From assembly GCA_001872735.1 (NCBI GenBank), contig MNWT01000006.1:124001-188000 (forward strand): a stretch of 64,000 nt of DNA. Direction: 5' to 3'. Shown here in pieces: positions 8,177-17,249 of this stretch (position 1 is its first letter; each line of letters opens with the position of its first letter). The position numbers and the translations under genes were made by a program. This DNA is from Verrucomicrobia bacterium CG1_02_43_26. Lineage in GTDB: Bacteria > Verrucomicrobiota > Verrucomicrobiia > Opitutales > CG1-02-43-26. The notes under the pieces are model-generated. The model was not told the DNA's origin, searched no databases, and saw nothing but the letters and a program-made list of their open reading frames with translations.

Positions 8177-9034
8177 ATGCCTGCTGCTAAATCTAAAATG
8201 AGACCTCTTGGTTGCTTCATATCCTTTATCGGCGCAATTTTATTGCTGTTGGTTATTCTGCTCTCCATTGCTATATGGGGAAGCGATCGCATCGCTGTCA
8301 AGGTGGCTCAATATGTGGTCGAAGAGAAAACGGATTTCACGATCACGTTTGAGAAATCCTACATCAGTGTCTTTTCCGGTGAGGCTCGTTTTAACGGTAT
8401 CCAAATCACTAATCCTCCTAGTTATCCCGAGTCCGGCTTCCTAACCGTAAAAGAAATCGCGGCTAGCGTAGCGCCTATGTCTCTTTTTGGAGATGAGCTT
8501 TATGCCCGAGAAATTATAGTCGATGTTGAAAATGTCACTTGGGTTCGTACGGCTTCAGACACGAATAACATCTCCGAATTTGCGGATGGCTTTAAGGGCG
8601 AAGAAAAAGAAGAGGCTGCGGAAAAGCCTGCTGCTCCTAAAAAGGAGAAAAAGGAAGCTAAATATCTTATTAAAAGCTTGAAGATACGTTTGGGGACGGT
8701 TCGTGTTGCAGATTACTCTAAGGGTGGTTCGACTCCCGATATTAAGGAAATTAACGTAAATTATTCGCGTGAATTCCAGGATGTCCGTTCCGAGAAGGAT
8801 GTTCGAGATGCTTTGTTGGCCGATTTCACCAAAATTGGGGTCGGTTTCCTTATCCAATCTACGATGCAGGACCTTATCACCGCTCCTTTGGATATTTTAA
8901 CAAATCCTCAAGAAATTCCTGAAAAAATCATGAATCTGGGTAAGGGTGTGGGTGAAACCGGCAAGGATGTCGGCGAATCCATCGGCCAAGGATTTCAGAG
9001 TCTATTTGGGGGCTTGAAAGAGTCTGATGAATAG
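8177..9034 (+). CDS. AsmA-like membrane-anchored protein
   Basis: Probable envelope protein related to the N-terminal part of AsmA-family proteins, which are anchored in the inner membrane and are implicated in lipid or outer-membrane homeostasis. The 285-residue product has one membrane helix (about 12-35, CFISFIGAILLLLVILLS), then a segment with the AsmA pattern: FEKSYISVFSGEARFNGIQI, NPPSYPESGFLTVKEIAASV, LYAREIIVDVENVTWV and NNISEF. A Glu/Lys/Ala-rich linker lies around residues 138-160. The C-terminal part (PLDILTNPQEIPEKIMNLGKG and a Gly-rich amphipathic end) is typical of verrucomicrobial members as I recall them. It is upstream of grpE by 35 bases on the same strand. Confidence 0.7.
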   Translation: MPAAKSKMRPLGCFISFIGAILLLLVILLSIAIWGSDRIAVKVAQYVVEEKTDFTITFEKSYISVFSGEARFNGIQITNPPSYPESGFLTVKEIAASVAPMSLFGDELYAREIIVDVENVTWVRTASDTNNISEFADGFKGEEKEEAAEKPAAPKKEKKEAKYLIKSLKIRLGTVRVADYSKGGSTPDIKEINVNYSREFQDVRSEKDVRDALLADFTKIGVGFLIQSTMQDLITAPLDILTNPQEIPEKIMNLGKGVGETGKDVGESIGQGFQSLFGGLKESDE

Positions 9035-9042
9035 TATACGAT

Positions 9043-9070
9043 TGATTACTTGAATTTTAAGAAGTAATCA
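9043..9070 (+). promoter_or_regulatory. CIRCE-shaped inverted repeat at the grpE start
   Basis: TGATTACTT and AAGTAATCA are perfect 9-bp arms with a 10-base spacer. The right arm ends on the first base of the grpE ATG. The geometry resembles the HrcA-binding CIRCE element (9-bp arms, 9-base spacer), but the base sequence is different, so it may be an operator for another heat-shock repressor or an RNA hairpin masking the start. Confidence 0.5.
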
Positions 9071-9624
9071 TGAGCGAAAATAACCCAAATGCGGAAACAA
9101 CGGAATCTTCCTTCGAGGAAAACGATATGAGCCAAGTGGCAGGTTTGCTAAAGCGTATCGATGCCCTACAGGAGGAAGCTAATAATAATAAAGAGCATTA
9201 CATGCGCGCGATGGCTGATTTGGAAAACTATCGCCGTCGTGTTGTTCGAGAGAAAAATGATCTGCGTATCTCTGCGATCTCAGGGCTTATTGAGGAACTA
9301 TTACCTGTTGTGGATAATCTTCAACTAGGACTCAAGTCTGCTAATGAGCACCACGAAAGTAGCGATGTCATTAATGGCTTTCAAATGGTTCTGGATCGTA
9401 TGCTTTCTGTTTTAAAAAATCAGGGTGTCGAGATGCTCAATCCCTTGAATGAAGCATTTAATCCGCATGCTCACGAATGTATCGCTCATATGCCGCACGC
9501 AACCCTTCCGGAGGGGCATGTGTCAGAGGTCGTGCGTATCGGGTACAGGTTTAATGAAAGGCTTATTCGGCCCGCAAGCGTTGTCGTCTCTAACGGTAAA
9601 GCTCCAGAGGCTCCCAAATCCTAA
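9070..9624 (+). CDS. grpE: Nucleotide exchange factor GrpE
   Basis: Releases ADP from DnaK in the Hsp70 chaperone cycle. The 184-residue protein has an acidic variable N-terminus, a long coiled coil (about residues 20-75, LLKRIDALQEEANNNKEHYM), the signature RAMADLENYRRRVVREK, and a C-terminal beta domain (EAFNPHAHECIAHMP, EGHVSEVVRIGYRFNERLIRPASVVVS). It is followed four bases later by dnaJ, forming a two-gene chaperone operon; dnaK is not in the window. An inverted repeat straddles the start codon and may regulate it. Confidence 0.97.
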   Translation: MSENNPNAETTESSFEENDMSQVAGLLKRIDALQEEANNNKEHYMRAMADLENYRRRVVREKNDLRISAISGLIEELLPVVDNLQLGLKSANEHHESSDVINGFQMVLDRMLSVLKNQGVEMLNPLNEAFNPHAHECIAHMPHATLPEGHVSEVVRIGYRFNERLIRPASVVVSNGKAPEAPKS

Positions 9625-9627
9625 CAC

Positions 9628-10791
9628 ATGGCAACCATGACTGAAGAAGATTACTACGGATTGCTAGGTGTTTCTCGAGACGCAACAGCTGAGGATATTA
9701 AAAAGGCTTATCGCAAAATGGCTGTAAAATACCACCCGGATAAAAATCCTGGGAATGCTGAGGCAGAGGAAAAATTTAAAGAGGTTTCCCACGCTTATGA
9801 GATCTTAAAGGATCCTAAAAAGCGCGAGGCTTACGATCGCTATGGTGCTGCGGCCTTTCAGCAAGGAGGCCCAGGTGCCGGAGGTGGTGGCTTCGGTGGG
9901 GGTGGTTTCCATGATCCGTTTGATGTCTTTCGTGAGGTCTTTAGCGGGGGTGCCGGTGGTGGCATTTTTGAGGAATTTTTCGGCGGTGGGGGCGGTGGCG
10001 CTCGTGCTCAGCAAAACCATGGCGCGGATCTTCGGTATGATCTTGAAATTACGCTCGAAGAGGCGGCTTTTGGAACAGAAAAAGAAATTCGATATCGTCA
10101 TGCGGCAGCTTGTAAGCCATGCCATGGTTCCGGTGCGGAGCCTGGCTCTAAGAAGGTTACTTGTGGTACTTGTAAGGGGGCGGGGCAAGTCATCTCGTCA
10201 CGTGGTTTCTTTACGGTAAAGCAGGTATGCCCTACTTGTCAAGGTGCCGGCAAAACATTTGAAAAACCTTGCCGTGCTTGTAGTGGCGAGGGGCGAACAA
10301 TTGAAACAAATACGCTAAAGTTACGCATTCCTCCTGGAGTAGATACGGGCTCTAAGCTTCGTTCCGGAGGTAATGGCGAAGCCGGGTTACAGGGTGGCCA
10401 ATCAGGGGACTTATATATCATTATTCATGTTCAGGAGCACGATTTCTTTGAGCGCGAGGGCGATGATCTATCCTGCACCGTAGGGGTTCCTTTTTCATTA
10501 GCTGCCCTGGGGGGTACCATTCACGTCAAAACACTCAAGGATCAAGTGGCTTTGAAAATTCCGGCAGGTACGCAAACCGGTACTGTCCTTCGTTTAAAGG
10601 GGCATGGTATGCCTAGTATTCGTGGTAAATATCATGGAGATATGTACGTCCGTGTTCAGGTAAAGGTGCCCAAGAAGTTAACGTCAAAACAACGCGCGCT
10701 TCTCGAGGAGTTTGCTGTTGCTTGTGGCGAAGCGGGTCAGGATGATGATAAGGAAACTTTTTTCCAAAAAACAAAGCGTTTTTTTGAATAA
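9628..10791 (+). CDS. dnaJ: Chaperone DnaJ
   Basis: Hsp40 co-chaperone that stimulates the DnaK ATPase and delivers substrates. The 387-residue protein has all type I DnaJ parts: J domain in the first 70 residues with the HPD motif (KYHPDKNPG), a Gly/Phe-rich linker (about 77-130, [16 protein letters not shown]), a zinc-binding region with four CxxCxGxG repeats ([32 protein letters not shown]), and the two C-terminal beta domains. A second ATG nine bases downstream (MTEEDYYG) is equally plausible as start. It ends six bases before rfaE2. Confidence 0.98.
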   Translation: MATMTEEDYYGLLGVSRDATAEDIKKAYRKMAVKYHPDKNPGNAEAEEKFKEVSHAYEILKDPKKREAYDRYGAAAFQQGGPGAGGGGFGGGGFHDPFDVFREVFSGGAGGGIFEEFFGGGGGGARAQQNHGADLRYDLEITLEEAAFGTEKEIRYRHAAACKPCHGSGAEPGSKKVTCGTCKGAGQVISSRGFFTVKQVCPTCQGAGKTFEKPCRACSGEGRTIETNTLKLRIPPGVDTGSKLRSGGNGEAGLQGGQSGDLYIIIHVQEHDFFEREGDDLSCTVGVPFSLAALGGTIHVKTLKDQVALKIPAGTQTGTVLRLKGHGMPSIRGKYHGDMYVRVQVKVPKKLTSKQRALLEEFAVACGEAGQDDDKETFFQKTKRFFE

Positions 10792-10797
10792 CATTGT

Positions 10798-11310
10798 ATG
10801 AAAACACAAGCGAGCACACTTAATAATCCCAAACTGCTCTCAATGGATGAGGCGCTAAAGCTTCGCCAAGCATTGCGAGCTTTGGGTAAAAAAGTGGTTA
10901 TCACAAATGGTTGCTTCGATCTCATGCACGTGGGGCACTTAACTTACTTGGCCGAAGCCGCCGCTTTGGGTGATGTTTTCTGGGTTCTGTTGAATGGAGA
11001 TCAAAGTGTCCGTGCGCTCAAAGGCGATTCTCGACCTATTTTATCGGAAGCTGAGCGCGCCTACGCCTTAGCTGCTTTGTCTGCGGTAGATGGTGTCATT
11101 GTTTTTAATACTAAGCGTTTAGATAACGAAATTAAATTACTCGAGCCGGATGTTTACGTTAAAGCAGGAGACTACACAATCGAGACTCTCGATGCTGCCG
11201 AGCGTACAGCTCTAGAAAGCGTAGGTTCCAAGGTTTGTTTCATGCCTTTTGTGCCTGGTTATAGTACGACTAATTTAATTAAAAAAATCGCTGCTCTGGA
11301 AAAGATGTAA
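10798..11310 (+). CDS. rfaE2: D-glycero-beta-D-manno-heptose 1-phosphate adenylyltransferase
   Basis: Makes ADP-heptose from heptose 1-phosphate and ATP for the inner core of lipopolysaccharide. The 170-residue protein corresponds to the C-terminal adenylyltransferase domain of HldE/RfaE, here as a stand-alone protein. It has the nucleotidyltransferase signature NGCFDLMHVGHLTYL (HxGH type), then LNGDQSVRALKGDSRPI and the closing VPGYSTTNLIKKI, where ST-T is the usual ISTT-like motif. The kinase half of HldE is not in the window. The stop overlaps the purN start by one base (TAATG), so the two are coupled. Confidence 0.93.
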   Translation: MKTQASTLNNPKLLSMDEALKLRQALRALGKKVVITNGCFDLMHVGHLTYLAEAAALGDVFWVLLNGDQSVRALKGDSRPILSEAERAYALAALSAVDGVIVFNTKRLDNEIKLLEPDVYVKAGDYTIETLDAAERTALESVGSKVCFMPFVPGYSTTNLIKKIAALEKM

Positions 11311-11885
11311 TGCGAGTTGCTCTCCTCGGTTCCGGTTACGGCTCAAATGCCGAAGCGCTCTTAAGGGCTGGCCAACGTGGGGCGCTTAATTCTGCCGAAA
11401 TAGTCGGCATTATCTCGGATAATTCTACTGCTCGCATCTTAGAGCTCGGTAACTCGTTTAACATTCCCGCATTATACCTTGATCCTGGCCATTTTCGCAC
11501 AAAATTAACGCCTGAGGCTGAGCAGGTATATATATCAACACTGAACACCTGGGGGGTAGATTTAGTTGTCTTGGCTGGCTTTATGCGGGTGTTAGAAGCA
11601 CATTTTTTGAAGGCATTTGAAGGGAAAATTATAAACCTCCACCCTAGCCTTTTGCCGGCATTTCCGGGGTTAGATGCCATTAAACAAGCTTGGGATTCCA
11701 GGGCAAGGGTGACGGGGTGCACCGTACATTGGGTTAATGAGGAGATTGATGGTGGCCAAATTATCGCCCAAACTCCGGTTCCTATTGAGCAGGGTGATAC
11801 GCTCGAGTCCCTGCGTAATAAGGTGCATGCGGCAGAACACGAGCTGCTTCCTTCTATTATTGCGCTTTTAGCAAAAAATGCTTAG
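11310..11885 (+). CDS. purN: Phosphoribosylglycinamide formyltransferase
   Basis: Transfers a formyl group from 10-formyl-tetrahydrofolate to GAR in purine synthesis. The 191-residue protein starts with MRVALLGSGYGSNAEALL, the PurN N-terminal motif, keeps DLVVLAGFMRVL and the substrate and folate site INLHPSLLPAFPGLDAIKQA, and has GCTVHWVNEEIDGGQIIAQ with the catalytic His and Asp region. Length is normal for the short form. It lies between rfaE2 and prmA in a likely operon, although the three enzymes belong to different pathways. Confidence 0.95.
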   Translation: MRVALLGSGYGSNAEALLRAGQRGALNSAEIVGIISDNSTARILELGNSFNIPALYLDPGHFRTKLTPEAEQVYISTLNTWGVDLVVLAGFMRVLEAHFLKAFEGKIINLHPSLLPAFPGLDAIKQAWDSRARVTGCTVHWVNEEIDGGQIIAQTPVPIEQGDTLESLRNKVHAAEHELLPSIIALLAKNA

Positions 11886-11897
11886 CATCTTCTTCTT

Positions 11898-12785
11898 ATG
11901 GTAGAAGTTTATGCTGAAATAGATTCCGTCTACGTAGACGCTTTAGAGGAAATTTTTTTTGAGGAGGATGCTGGCGAATCCCGCTGGGTCATCTCTCAAA
12001 AAACTAATAATGATCCTTATGTCCTACAGGGTTTTTTTGATAGTATTGAAGAGGCTCGTCTCGCATGGGGCAAGCTCAATGGCAATTTTGAGCAATTCCC
12101 AACGCCTCAATTTCGCCAAATCAAAGATGAAGATTGGCAAAATTCCTACAAAGCTTTTTTAAAACCTTGGCATTGTGGACCCATTCACTGGGTTCCTGTT
12201 TGGGAAGAAGGCCATTATAATATACCGGCAAACGAGCACGCTATTTGGATGGACGCGGGTATGGCGTTTGGTACTGGTACGCATGAGACTACCCAGTTGT
12301 GCGCTATGCGTTTGGTAGACATTTATCGTAATCAATCAAAGGAGGCGTTGTCACAGCTTTCTCTTGTAGACGCGGGTTGCGGAACCGGTATTTTGGCAAT
12401 GACGGCTAAGCTCCTGGGTTTTGGCAAGGTTGCGGCATTTGATAACGATATCAAGGCGATCACGGTTGCTCAGGAAAATCTTGAATATAACCACTTAGCT
12501 GGCCAATTAGAGCTCTTTCACGCGGATCTCATTTCTGGTTTTGCCGGTCGTAAGGCGGATTTTATCGTGGCAAACATTTTAGCGCATGTTCTTAATGAAT
12601 ATGCGGAAAATTTACTACAAGCGCTTAACCCGAAAGGGGTACTTATTCTCAGTGGCATTCTCACTCGGGAAATTGAATTAGTCCATGCACGGTTTTCGGA
12701 AACGGCAAATCGCCTCGGCATTGCTTGTAAACTCGGATCTCGCGAATTAGGCGAATGGTCAGATTTGCTGCTAGAGCTTTCTTAA
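11898..12785 (+). CDS. prmA: Ribosomal protein L11 methyltransferase
   Basis: S-adenosylmethionine-dependent enzyme that trimethylates ribosomal protein L11. The 295-residue protein has an N-terminal substrate-recognition part containing EDWQNSYKAFLKPWHCGPIHWV, then the methyltransferase domain: MAFGTGTHETTQLC, motif I LVDAGCGTGILAMTAKLLGF, and VANILAHVLNEYAENLLQAL. These motifs are specific to PrmA. It ends two bases from the stop of uvrC, which is read from the other strand, so the two operons converge without room for a separate terminator. Confidence 0.95.
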   Translation: MVEVYAEIDSVYVDALEEIFFEEDAGESRWVISQKTNNDPYVLQGFFDSIEEARLAWGKLNGNFEQFPTPQFRQIKDEDWQNSYKAFLKPWHCGPIHWVPVWEEGHYNIPANEHAIWMDAGMAFGTGTHETTQLCAMRLVDIYRNQSKEALSQLSLVDAGCGTGILAMTAKLLGFGKVAAFDNDIKAITVAQENLEYNHLAGQLELFHADLISGFAGRKADFIVANILAHVLNEYAENLLQALNPKGVLILSGILTREIELVHARFSETANRLGIACKLGSRELGEWSDLLLELS

Positions 12786-12787
12786 CA

Positions 12788-14257
12788 TTATCGGTGTAAC
12801 CAATCGTGCACCAGTTGAGCGAATTTAGGTCCAATCCCTTCAACGCTTTTTAGCTCTTCAATTGTTGCTTTCTTTAGGTTCAGTATGTTCTTAAAGTGAT
12901 TCAATAAAAGTTCTTTTCGCTTCTCTCCTAGTCCTGGAATGTCATCGAGCGCAGATTCTTTTATTTTTTTGCTGCGTAATTCGGCATTAAAGCTGTTGGC
13001 AAATCGATGAGACTCGTCACGCAATCGTTGCAATAACTGCAGTGCGGGGTTTGTTAATTCTAAGCGTAGCGGTTCGCGTTCGTCTGGGAAAATAATCGTT
13101 TCATGCTTCTTTGCTAGGCCAATGATTGCCGGAGGGGCTTTATCGATCATCATAAACGCTTTTAATGCCGCTCGCACTTGTCCCAGTCCGCCGTCTATTA
13201 CAACGAGGTCAGGGTATATCGAATCCTCGGGCTGTAGTCTTGAATAACGCCGGGCAACAACTTCTTCCATCGCCCGGTAATCATCATTACCGATAAAGGA
13301 TCTGATCTTATATCGTCTATACAGCTTTTTGTTCGGCAGGCCTTCCGTGAAATGCACCATTGAAGCTACCACAAACTCCCCCGATATATGTGATATATCA
13401 AAGCACTCCATTTCTTTAGGTTTCTTCTCTAGGTGGAGTAATTCGTGAAGAAGCTCCAGGGGCTCGTCCATCGATTTTTCTTCAAATATTTTTTTGGAAA
13501 ACTTTCTGGAGGGCTGTAATGTCTGATGGATCGCGGCGATCAGGTCGCGTATTTCAGCCGCTTTTTCATATTCTTGTTTTTCGGATGCGACATACATTTT
13601 CTCTTTCAGCTCATCTACCGTCTGGCGCATCTTGCCTTCTAAGAACGCGCAGGCTTTGTGCGCCCATATTTGGTATTCTTTAGAGCTCACTTCATTTGCG
13701 TGGCCGTAAATTTCACCTCTCGCGTCTCCATATAGTTGATACAGATCTTCGCCTATTTTTTTTGGTTGAGCGTCTCCTAGTAGAATGCCGTACTTTGTTC
13801 GCAGTTCATGCAGTGTTTTTCGCAGGGACTGTGAATGTACAAACGGGCCAAAGTAAAGTGATCTGCTATCTGTCCGATTTCTTGTCATACGAAACTGCGG
13901 TATGGGCGATTGTATATCTACGCGCACTAAGAGGAATTGTTTGTCGTCGGTAAACGCAGTATTGTACTTTGGTTTCCATTCCTTGATCAGTTTCGCTTCG
14001 AGTACCAGGGCTTCGGTTTCTGATTTTACTTCGATGTGCTCTACGTCATGAATTAAGGGCAGCATCGCAGCCACTTTGGGTTGCGTTTCTATGATCCTCG
14101 ATTTCTGGTTCGGTCTAAAGTAAGAGGATACTCGTTTCTGCAAATCTTTTGCTTTCCCTATGTACAGGACGCATCCCAGCCTGTCTTTCATTAAGTACAC
14201 TCCGGGTGAATGGGGCAATTTCCTTACCTTTTGTCTCAATGTTTCGGAGTGCCCCAT
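12788..14257 (-). CDS. uvrC: Excinuclease ABC subunit C, short form
   Basis: Dual nuclease of nucleotide excision repair that incises on both sides of the lesion with UvrB. The protein is 489 residues, shorter than the roughly 600 of E. coli UvrC. Domains in order: GIY-YIG nuclease (residues 10-95, PHSPGVYLMKDRLGCVLYIG), a central region without the usual Cys-rich cluster, a UVR UvrB-binding motif (EKQEYEKAAEIRDLIAAI), the RNase H-like nuclease with ECFDISHISG, LVVIDGGLGQV and RDESHRFA, and C-terminal helix-hairpin-helix repeats. All nuclease motifs are present, so the gene looks functional. It follows the SNF2 helicase gene by 24 bases on the same strand. Confidence 0.95.
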   Translation of the reverse strand: MGHSETLRQKVRKLPHSPGVYLMKDRLGCVLYIGKAKDLQKRVSSYFRPNQKSRIIETQPKVAAMLPLIHDVEHIEVKSETEALVLEAKLIKEWKPKYNTAFTDDKQFLLVRVDIQSPIPQFRMTRNRTDSRSLYFGPFVHSQSLRKTLHELRTKYGILLGDAQPKKIGEDLYQLYGDARGEIYGHANEVSSKEYQIWAHKACAFLEGKMRQTVDELKEKMYVASEKQEYEKAAEIRDLIAAIHQTLQPSRKFSKKIFEEKSMDEPLELLHELLHLEKKPKEMECFDISHISGEFVVASMVHFTEGLPNKKLYRRYKIRSFIGNDDYRAMEEVVARRYSRLQPEDSIYPDLVVIDGGLGQVRAALKAFMMIDKAPPAIIGLAKKHETIIFPDEREPLRLELTNPALQLLQRLRDESHRFANSFNAELRSKKIKESALDDIPGLGEKRKELLLNHFKNILNLKKATIEELKSVEGIGPKFAQLVHDWLHR

Positions 14258-14281
14258 AGCTTATCTTCTCTAATGTGTTGG

Positions 14282-17137
14282 CTAGCTTATCAGTTCTTTG
14301 ATTTGTTTTAATCCAATAGACGCTGTCGCACTTGCGCTTTCATCTAGTATTTCTTTCAACATTTCGGCCTTATTTATTTGAAGTTCAAGCACTTTCTCTT
14401 CCACGGATTCAGTCACAAGGAGTTTGATACTTGTAACCACGCGTTTCTGGCCTATTCTGTGCGCACGGTCTGTTGCTTGTGCTTCTACTGCGGGGTTCCA
14501 CCAGGGGTCATAGTGCACTACCATGTTTGCGCCGGTTAAGTTAAGGCCTACGCCCCCTGCTTTTAGCGATATTAAAAATACTGGTATCGTGTCATCAATA
14601 TTAAATCGGTCACACACGGCTGCTCTGTTTTTTGTTTTTCCGTCTAGGTAGCAGTACTCTACTCCCATTTCTTCAAGTTCTTTTTTGAGTATCTGAAGAA
14701 CGGATACAAATTGAGAGAACACGAGCATCCTATGTCCACCATCAATCGCTTCTTGCAGAATTTCTTTAAAGGCTTTCAGTTTGGTGGAATCTTCGGAATC
14801 CATGCTGTCATCCAATATACGAGGATCCGCGCATATCTGGCGTAATCGTGTCAATTGCGCCAATGCTGCAAATCGTATTTGTCCTTCGGATGCACCGGAC
14901 ATTTCCAGCTCTTGGATTGCTTTTTGGGTCTGCTCTTGCACGCTCTTGTAGAACTTCTCTTGCTTGGCGTCCATCTCGCAATAAAATACTTGCTCGATCT
15001 TCTCCGGCAATTCAGGCGCTACTAGCTTTTTACTACGTCTTAAAATATAGCGTGTTACCTGATGTCTCGCCCGTTCATCATACCAAGCTCGATTATCCCG
15101 TCGGCAACCTTTAGGTGGCTTGGCTAAATAATCGGGTAGTAAAAACTCAAACAAGGATCGCAGGTCATCCATGCTATTTTCTAGGGGTGTTCCTGTTAAT
15201 ACAAATTTGCCCTTGGATTTTATCCCCATCAACGCCTTTGCGTTCTGCGTTTGTCTGTTTTTGATGTGCTGGGCTTCATCAGCGATCACGGCGTCAAAAT
15301 CTATTTTATGAAACGTTTCCGCGTCTCTTCTTAATGTTGAGTAAGAGGTGATAATCAAATCATACTCCTCTAATTTGCTTAAACTCTTCTTCCGGCCTAT
15401 TCCGTGGTGTATATAAACTTTGAGTTCAGGTGTAAACGTGTGAGCTTCTCGTCTCCAGTTCTCGAGCAAGCTCGCAGGGCAAACTACTAGATTTGGTCCG
15501 ATACGCTCTTTCTTTCGCCAGATGCAATCCAGGAAGGCCAATGCTTGCACGGTTTTACCAAGACCCATCTCGTCTGCTAAAACGCCTGCCAATCCTTGGT
15601 TATAGAGGTGCCACATCCATGCCGTTCCGATTTTTTGGTATTCCCGCAGCTTCGCGTTGAGAACTTTGTTAACGGGCGCAGGATGTAGTTTGGAGAAGTC
15701 TTTTAAAGCCTCGCTTTTCTTGCGCCATTTTTCCGGTACTTCAAATTTGGATACAAGTCCATCCAATAAATCATGCGCTTCTACTAATTCAGCCGCACTC
15801 AGGTTTGTGGCAAATTGCGGAGAAAAGGGTCTGTCAACGTCTTGGCTTAATGCACGCTGCACCGTCCTAAAGCGGTCTATTTTTTTGGGTTCAATTAATA
15901 CAATGCCACGAGGCGTTTCTAGAAACTGCTCTCCATGGGTCAACGTGTTACGTAACGCCAGATTATCTGCGCCTTTGGCATCCAGTTTTAACTGTATTTT
16001 AAACCCATCGTCTTGAGCCGTTGCCTTGCAGGCTATTTTTGCAAAACGTATTTTTTTAGTGCGACGTAAAAAGTTTTTAGAAAACTCAGCTCGGAATCGC
16101 TTTTTAAGATCATTCCAGTAGCAGGCCAAAAAGTTCAATGTCTTGCGGCGATCCCTTAGCCACCACATTTTATTAGAAGGTTCAAATTGAAACCCGTTTT
16201 GCCTCACCAGTTCATGCGCGCTTTCGTACAAAACGCTTTCTTTGGAGGGTAGGGATATTGCCAAATACTGCATAGAGCCGTCTACTTCCATGGTCGTGCC
16301 ATAGTCGAAGCGTTTGGGCACGTTTTTAGCGGCCTCTTCGTGCTCTTCGTCATCGTCCGCATCGTCATCTTGAAGGAGTTCGTAGACTTCGGGTATAACG
16401 CCGTTCTCCCACTTCAGCGCTTCGCTCATCTGGTCTGGGCGAAAGACTGCGGGTTCGTCTTTTAGTTCATCAAGTAGGGTGCGTAATCTGGCTCTGGTTA
16501 ATTGTATCAGTCCAAACAATCGTCCGTCGCACCAATCTTCCAAATGTTTGGCGACTTTTAAGTACGCGTCAGATTCAAATCGATACGCTCGCCCACGGTC
16601 CAGTTTTTCGGGCGGAAGCGCTTTGTTTTTAATCATGGCATCCACTTTTATCATGATCGAATCATGGGGCGCTGTATGGACAAGGTTTGGTGGCAATAGT
16701 ACTCTAAATTTAAGGGGCAAGCCTCTCCGCTCAGAGAGTACTAAGGATTGTACCACAGGCAGGTCCCCTTCTTGTATTTCCAGCTGGGGTTGTGGCTGAG
16801 GAATAACTGTTTTTTTCTCTTCAAATGCTTTTTTGTCGTCTGCTCTTTGCTTCGCATACAAACAAAGGGCAAGGGCGTGAGGGCATATCAACCCTTCTTT
16901 GCCTAAGGAGCAATTACAACTGTTTTCGGGTATCCTTGGGTTGCTTAAGTTTAACTTTGTTTGGAAAGTAACTCCGCCGAGTCGTGTGCTCCCGATTAAA
17001 TAGGGAGGTTCCCATGAACACGATTTTACTGCGTTAGTTTCTATCAATTGTTTGGCATCGCCAAATGTTGTCCAACCCCCGTAATCTACCAAAAGGTCGC
17101 GATTAAAGTCGGGTAAATCCTTCCACGGATCTTCCAT
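14282..17137 (-). CDS. SWIM zinc-finger SNF2-family helicase
   Basis: ATP-dependent DNA translocase of the Swi2/Snf2 superfamily; bacterial members are thought to remodel protein-DNA complexes during transcription or repair. The 951-residue protein has a SWIM zinc motif near residue 73 (CNCSLGKEGLICPH, CxC...CxH), a middle region with an acidic patch (DDDADDDEEHEE), then the helicase core: ADEMGLGKTVQALAF (Walker A), DAVIADEAQHIKN (Walker B, DEAQ form), LTGTPLENSMDDL, and the C-terminal lobe ending QATDRAHRIGQKRVV. All helicase motifs look intact. It lies directly upstream of uvrC, so a DNA-repair link is possible but not shown. Confidence 0.93.
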   Translation of the reverse strand: MEDPWKDLPDFNRDLLVDYGGWTTFGDAKQLIETNAVKSCSWEPPYLIGSTRLGGVTFQTKLNLSNPRIPENSCNCSLGKEGLICPHALALCLYAKQRADDKKAFEEKKTVIPQPQPQLEIQEGDLPVVQSLVLSERRGLPLKFRVLLPPNLVHTAPHDSIMIKVDAMIKNKALPPEKLDRGRAYRFESDAYLKVAKHLEDWCDGRLFGLIQLTRARLRTLLDELKDEPAVFRPDQMSEALKWENGVIPEVYELLQDDDADDDEEHEEAAKNVPKRFDYGTTMEVDGSMQYLAISLPSKESVLYESAHELVRQNGFQFEPSNKMWWLRDRRKTLNFLACYWNDLKKRFRAEFSKNFLRRTKKIRFAKIACKATAQDDGFKIQLKLDAKGADNLALRNTLTHGEQFLETPRGIVLIEPKKIDRFRTVQRALSQDVDRPFSPQFATNLSAAELVEAHDLLDGLVSKFEVPEKWRKKSEALKDFSKLHPAPVNKVLNAKLREYQKIGTAWMWHLYNQGLAGVLADEMGLGKTVQALAFLDCIWRKKERIGPNLVVCPASLLENWRREAHTFTPELKVYIHHGIGRKKSLSKLEEYDLIITSYSTLRRDAETFHKIDFDAVIADEAQHIKNRQTQNAKALMGIKSKGKFVLTGTPLENSMDDLRSLFEFLLPDYLAKPPKGCRRDNRAWYDERARHQVTRYILRRSKKLVAPELPEKIEQVFYCEMDAKQEKFYKSVQEQTQKAIQELEMSGASEGQIRFAALAQLTRLRQICADPRILDDSMDSEDSTKLKAFKEILQEAIDGGHRMLVFSQFVSVLQILKKELEEMGVEYCYLDGKTKNRAAVCDRFNIDDTIPVFLISLKAGGVGLNLTGANMVVHYDPWWNPAVEAQATDRAHRIGQKRVVTSIKLLVTESVEEKVLELQINKAEMLKEILDESASATASIGLKQIKELIS

Positions 17138-17217
17138 AATTTATATAAGTTATTTTATTGAAAAATAAGTAATATCCTATCGGGTTCAAAAAAACAGGAT
17201 AATTAAGTTATAAAAAT

Positions 17218-17236
17218 AAATTTAATAATTAAATTT
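17218..17236. repeat. AT-rich 19-base palindrome upstream of SNF2 gene
   Basis: Two 9-bp arms AAATTTAAT and ATTAAATTT flank a single central base, about 80 bases ahead of the SNF2 helicase start. In such AT-rich DNA a palindrome can arise by chance; it could be an operator. Confidence 0.3.
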
Positions 17237-17249
17237 ATCAACGAAACGC

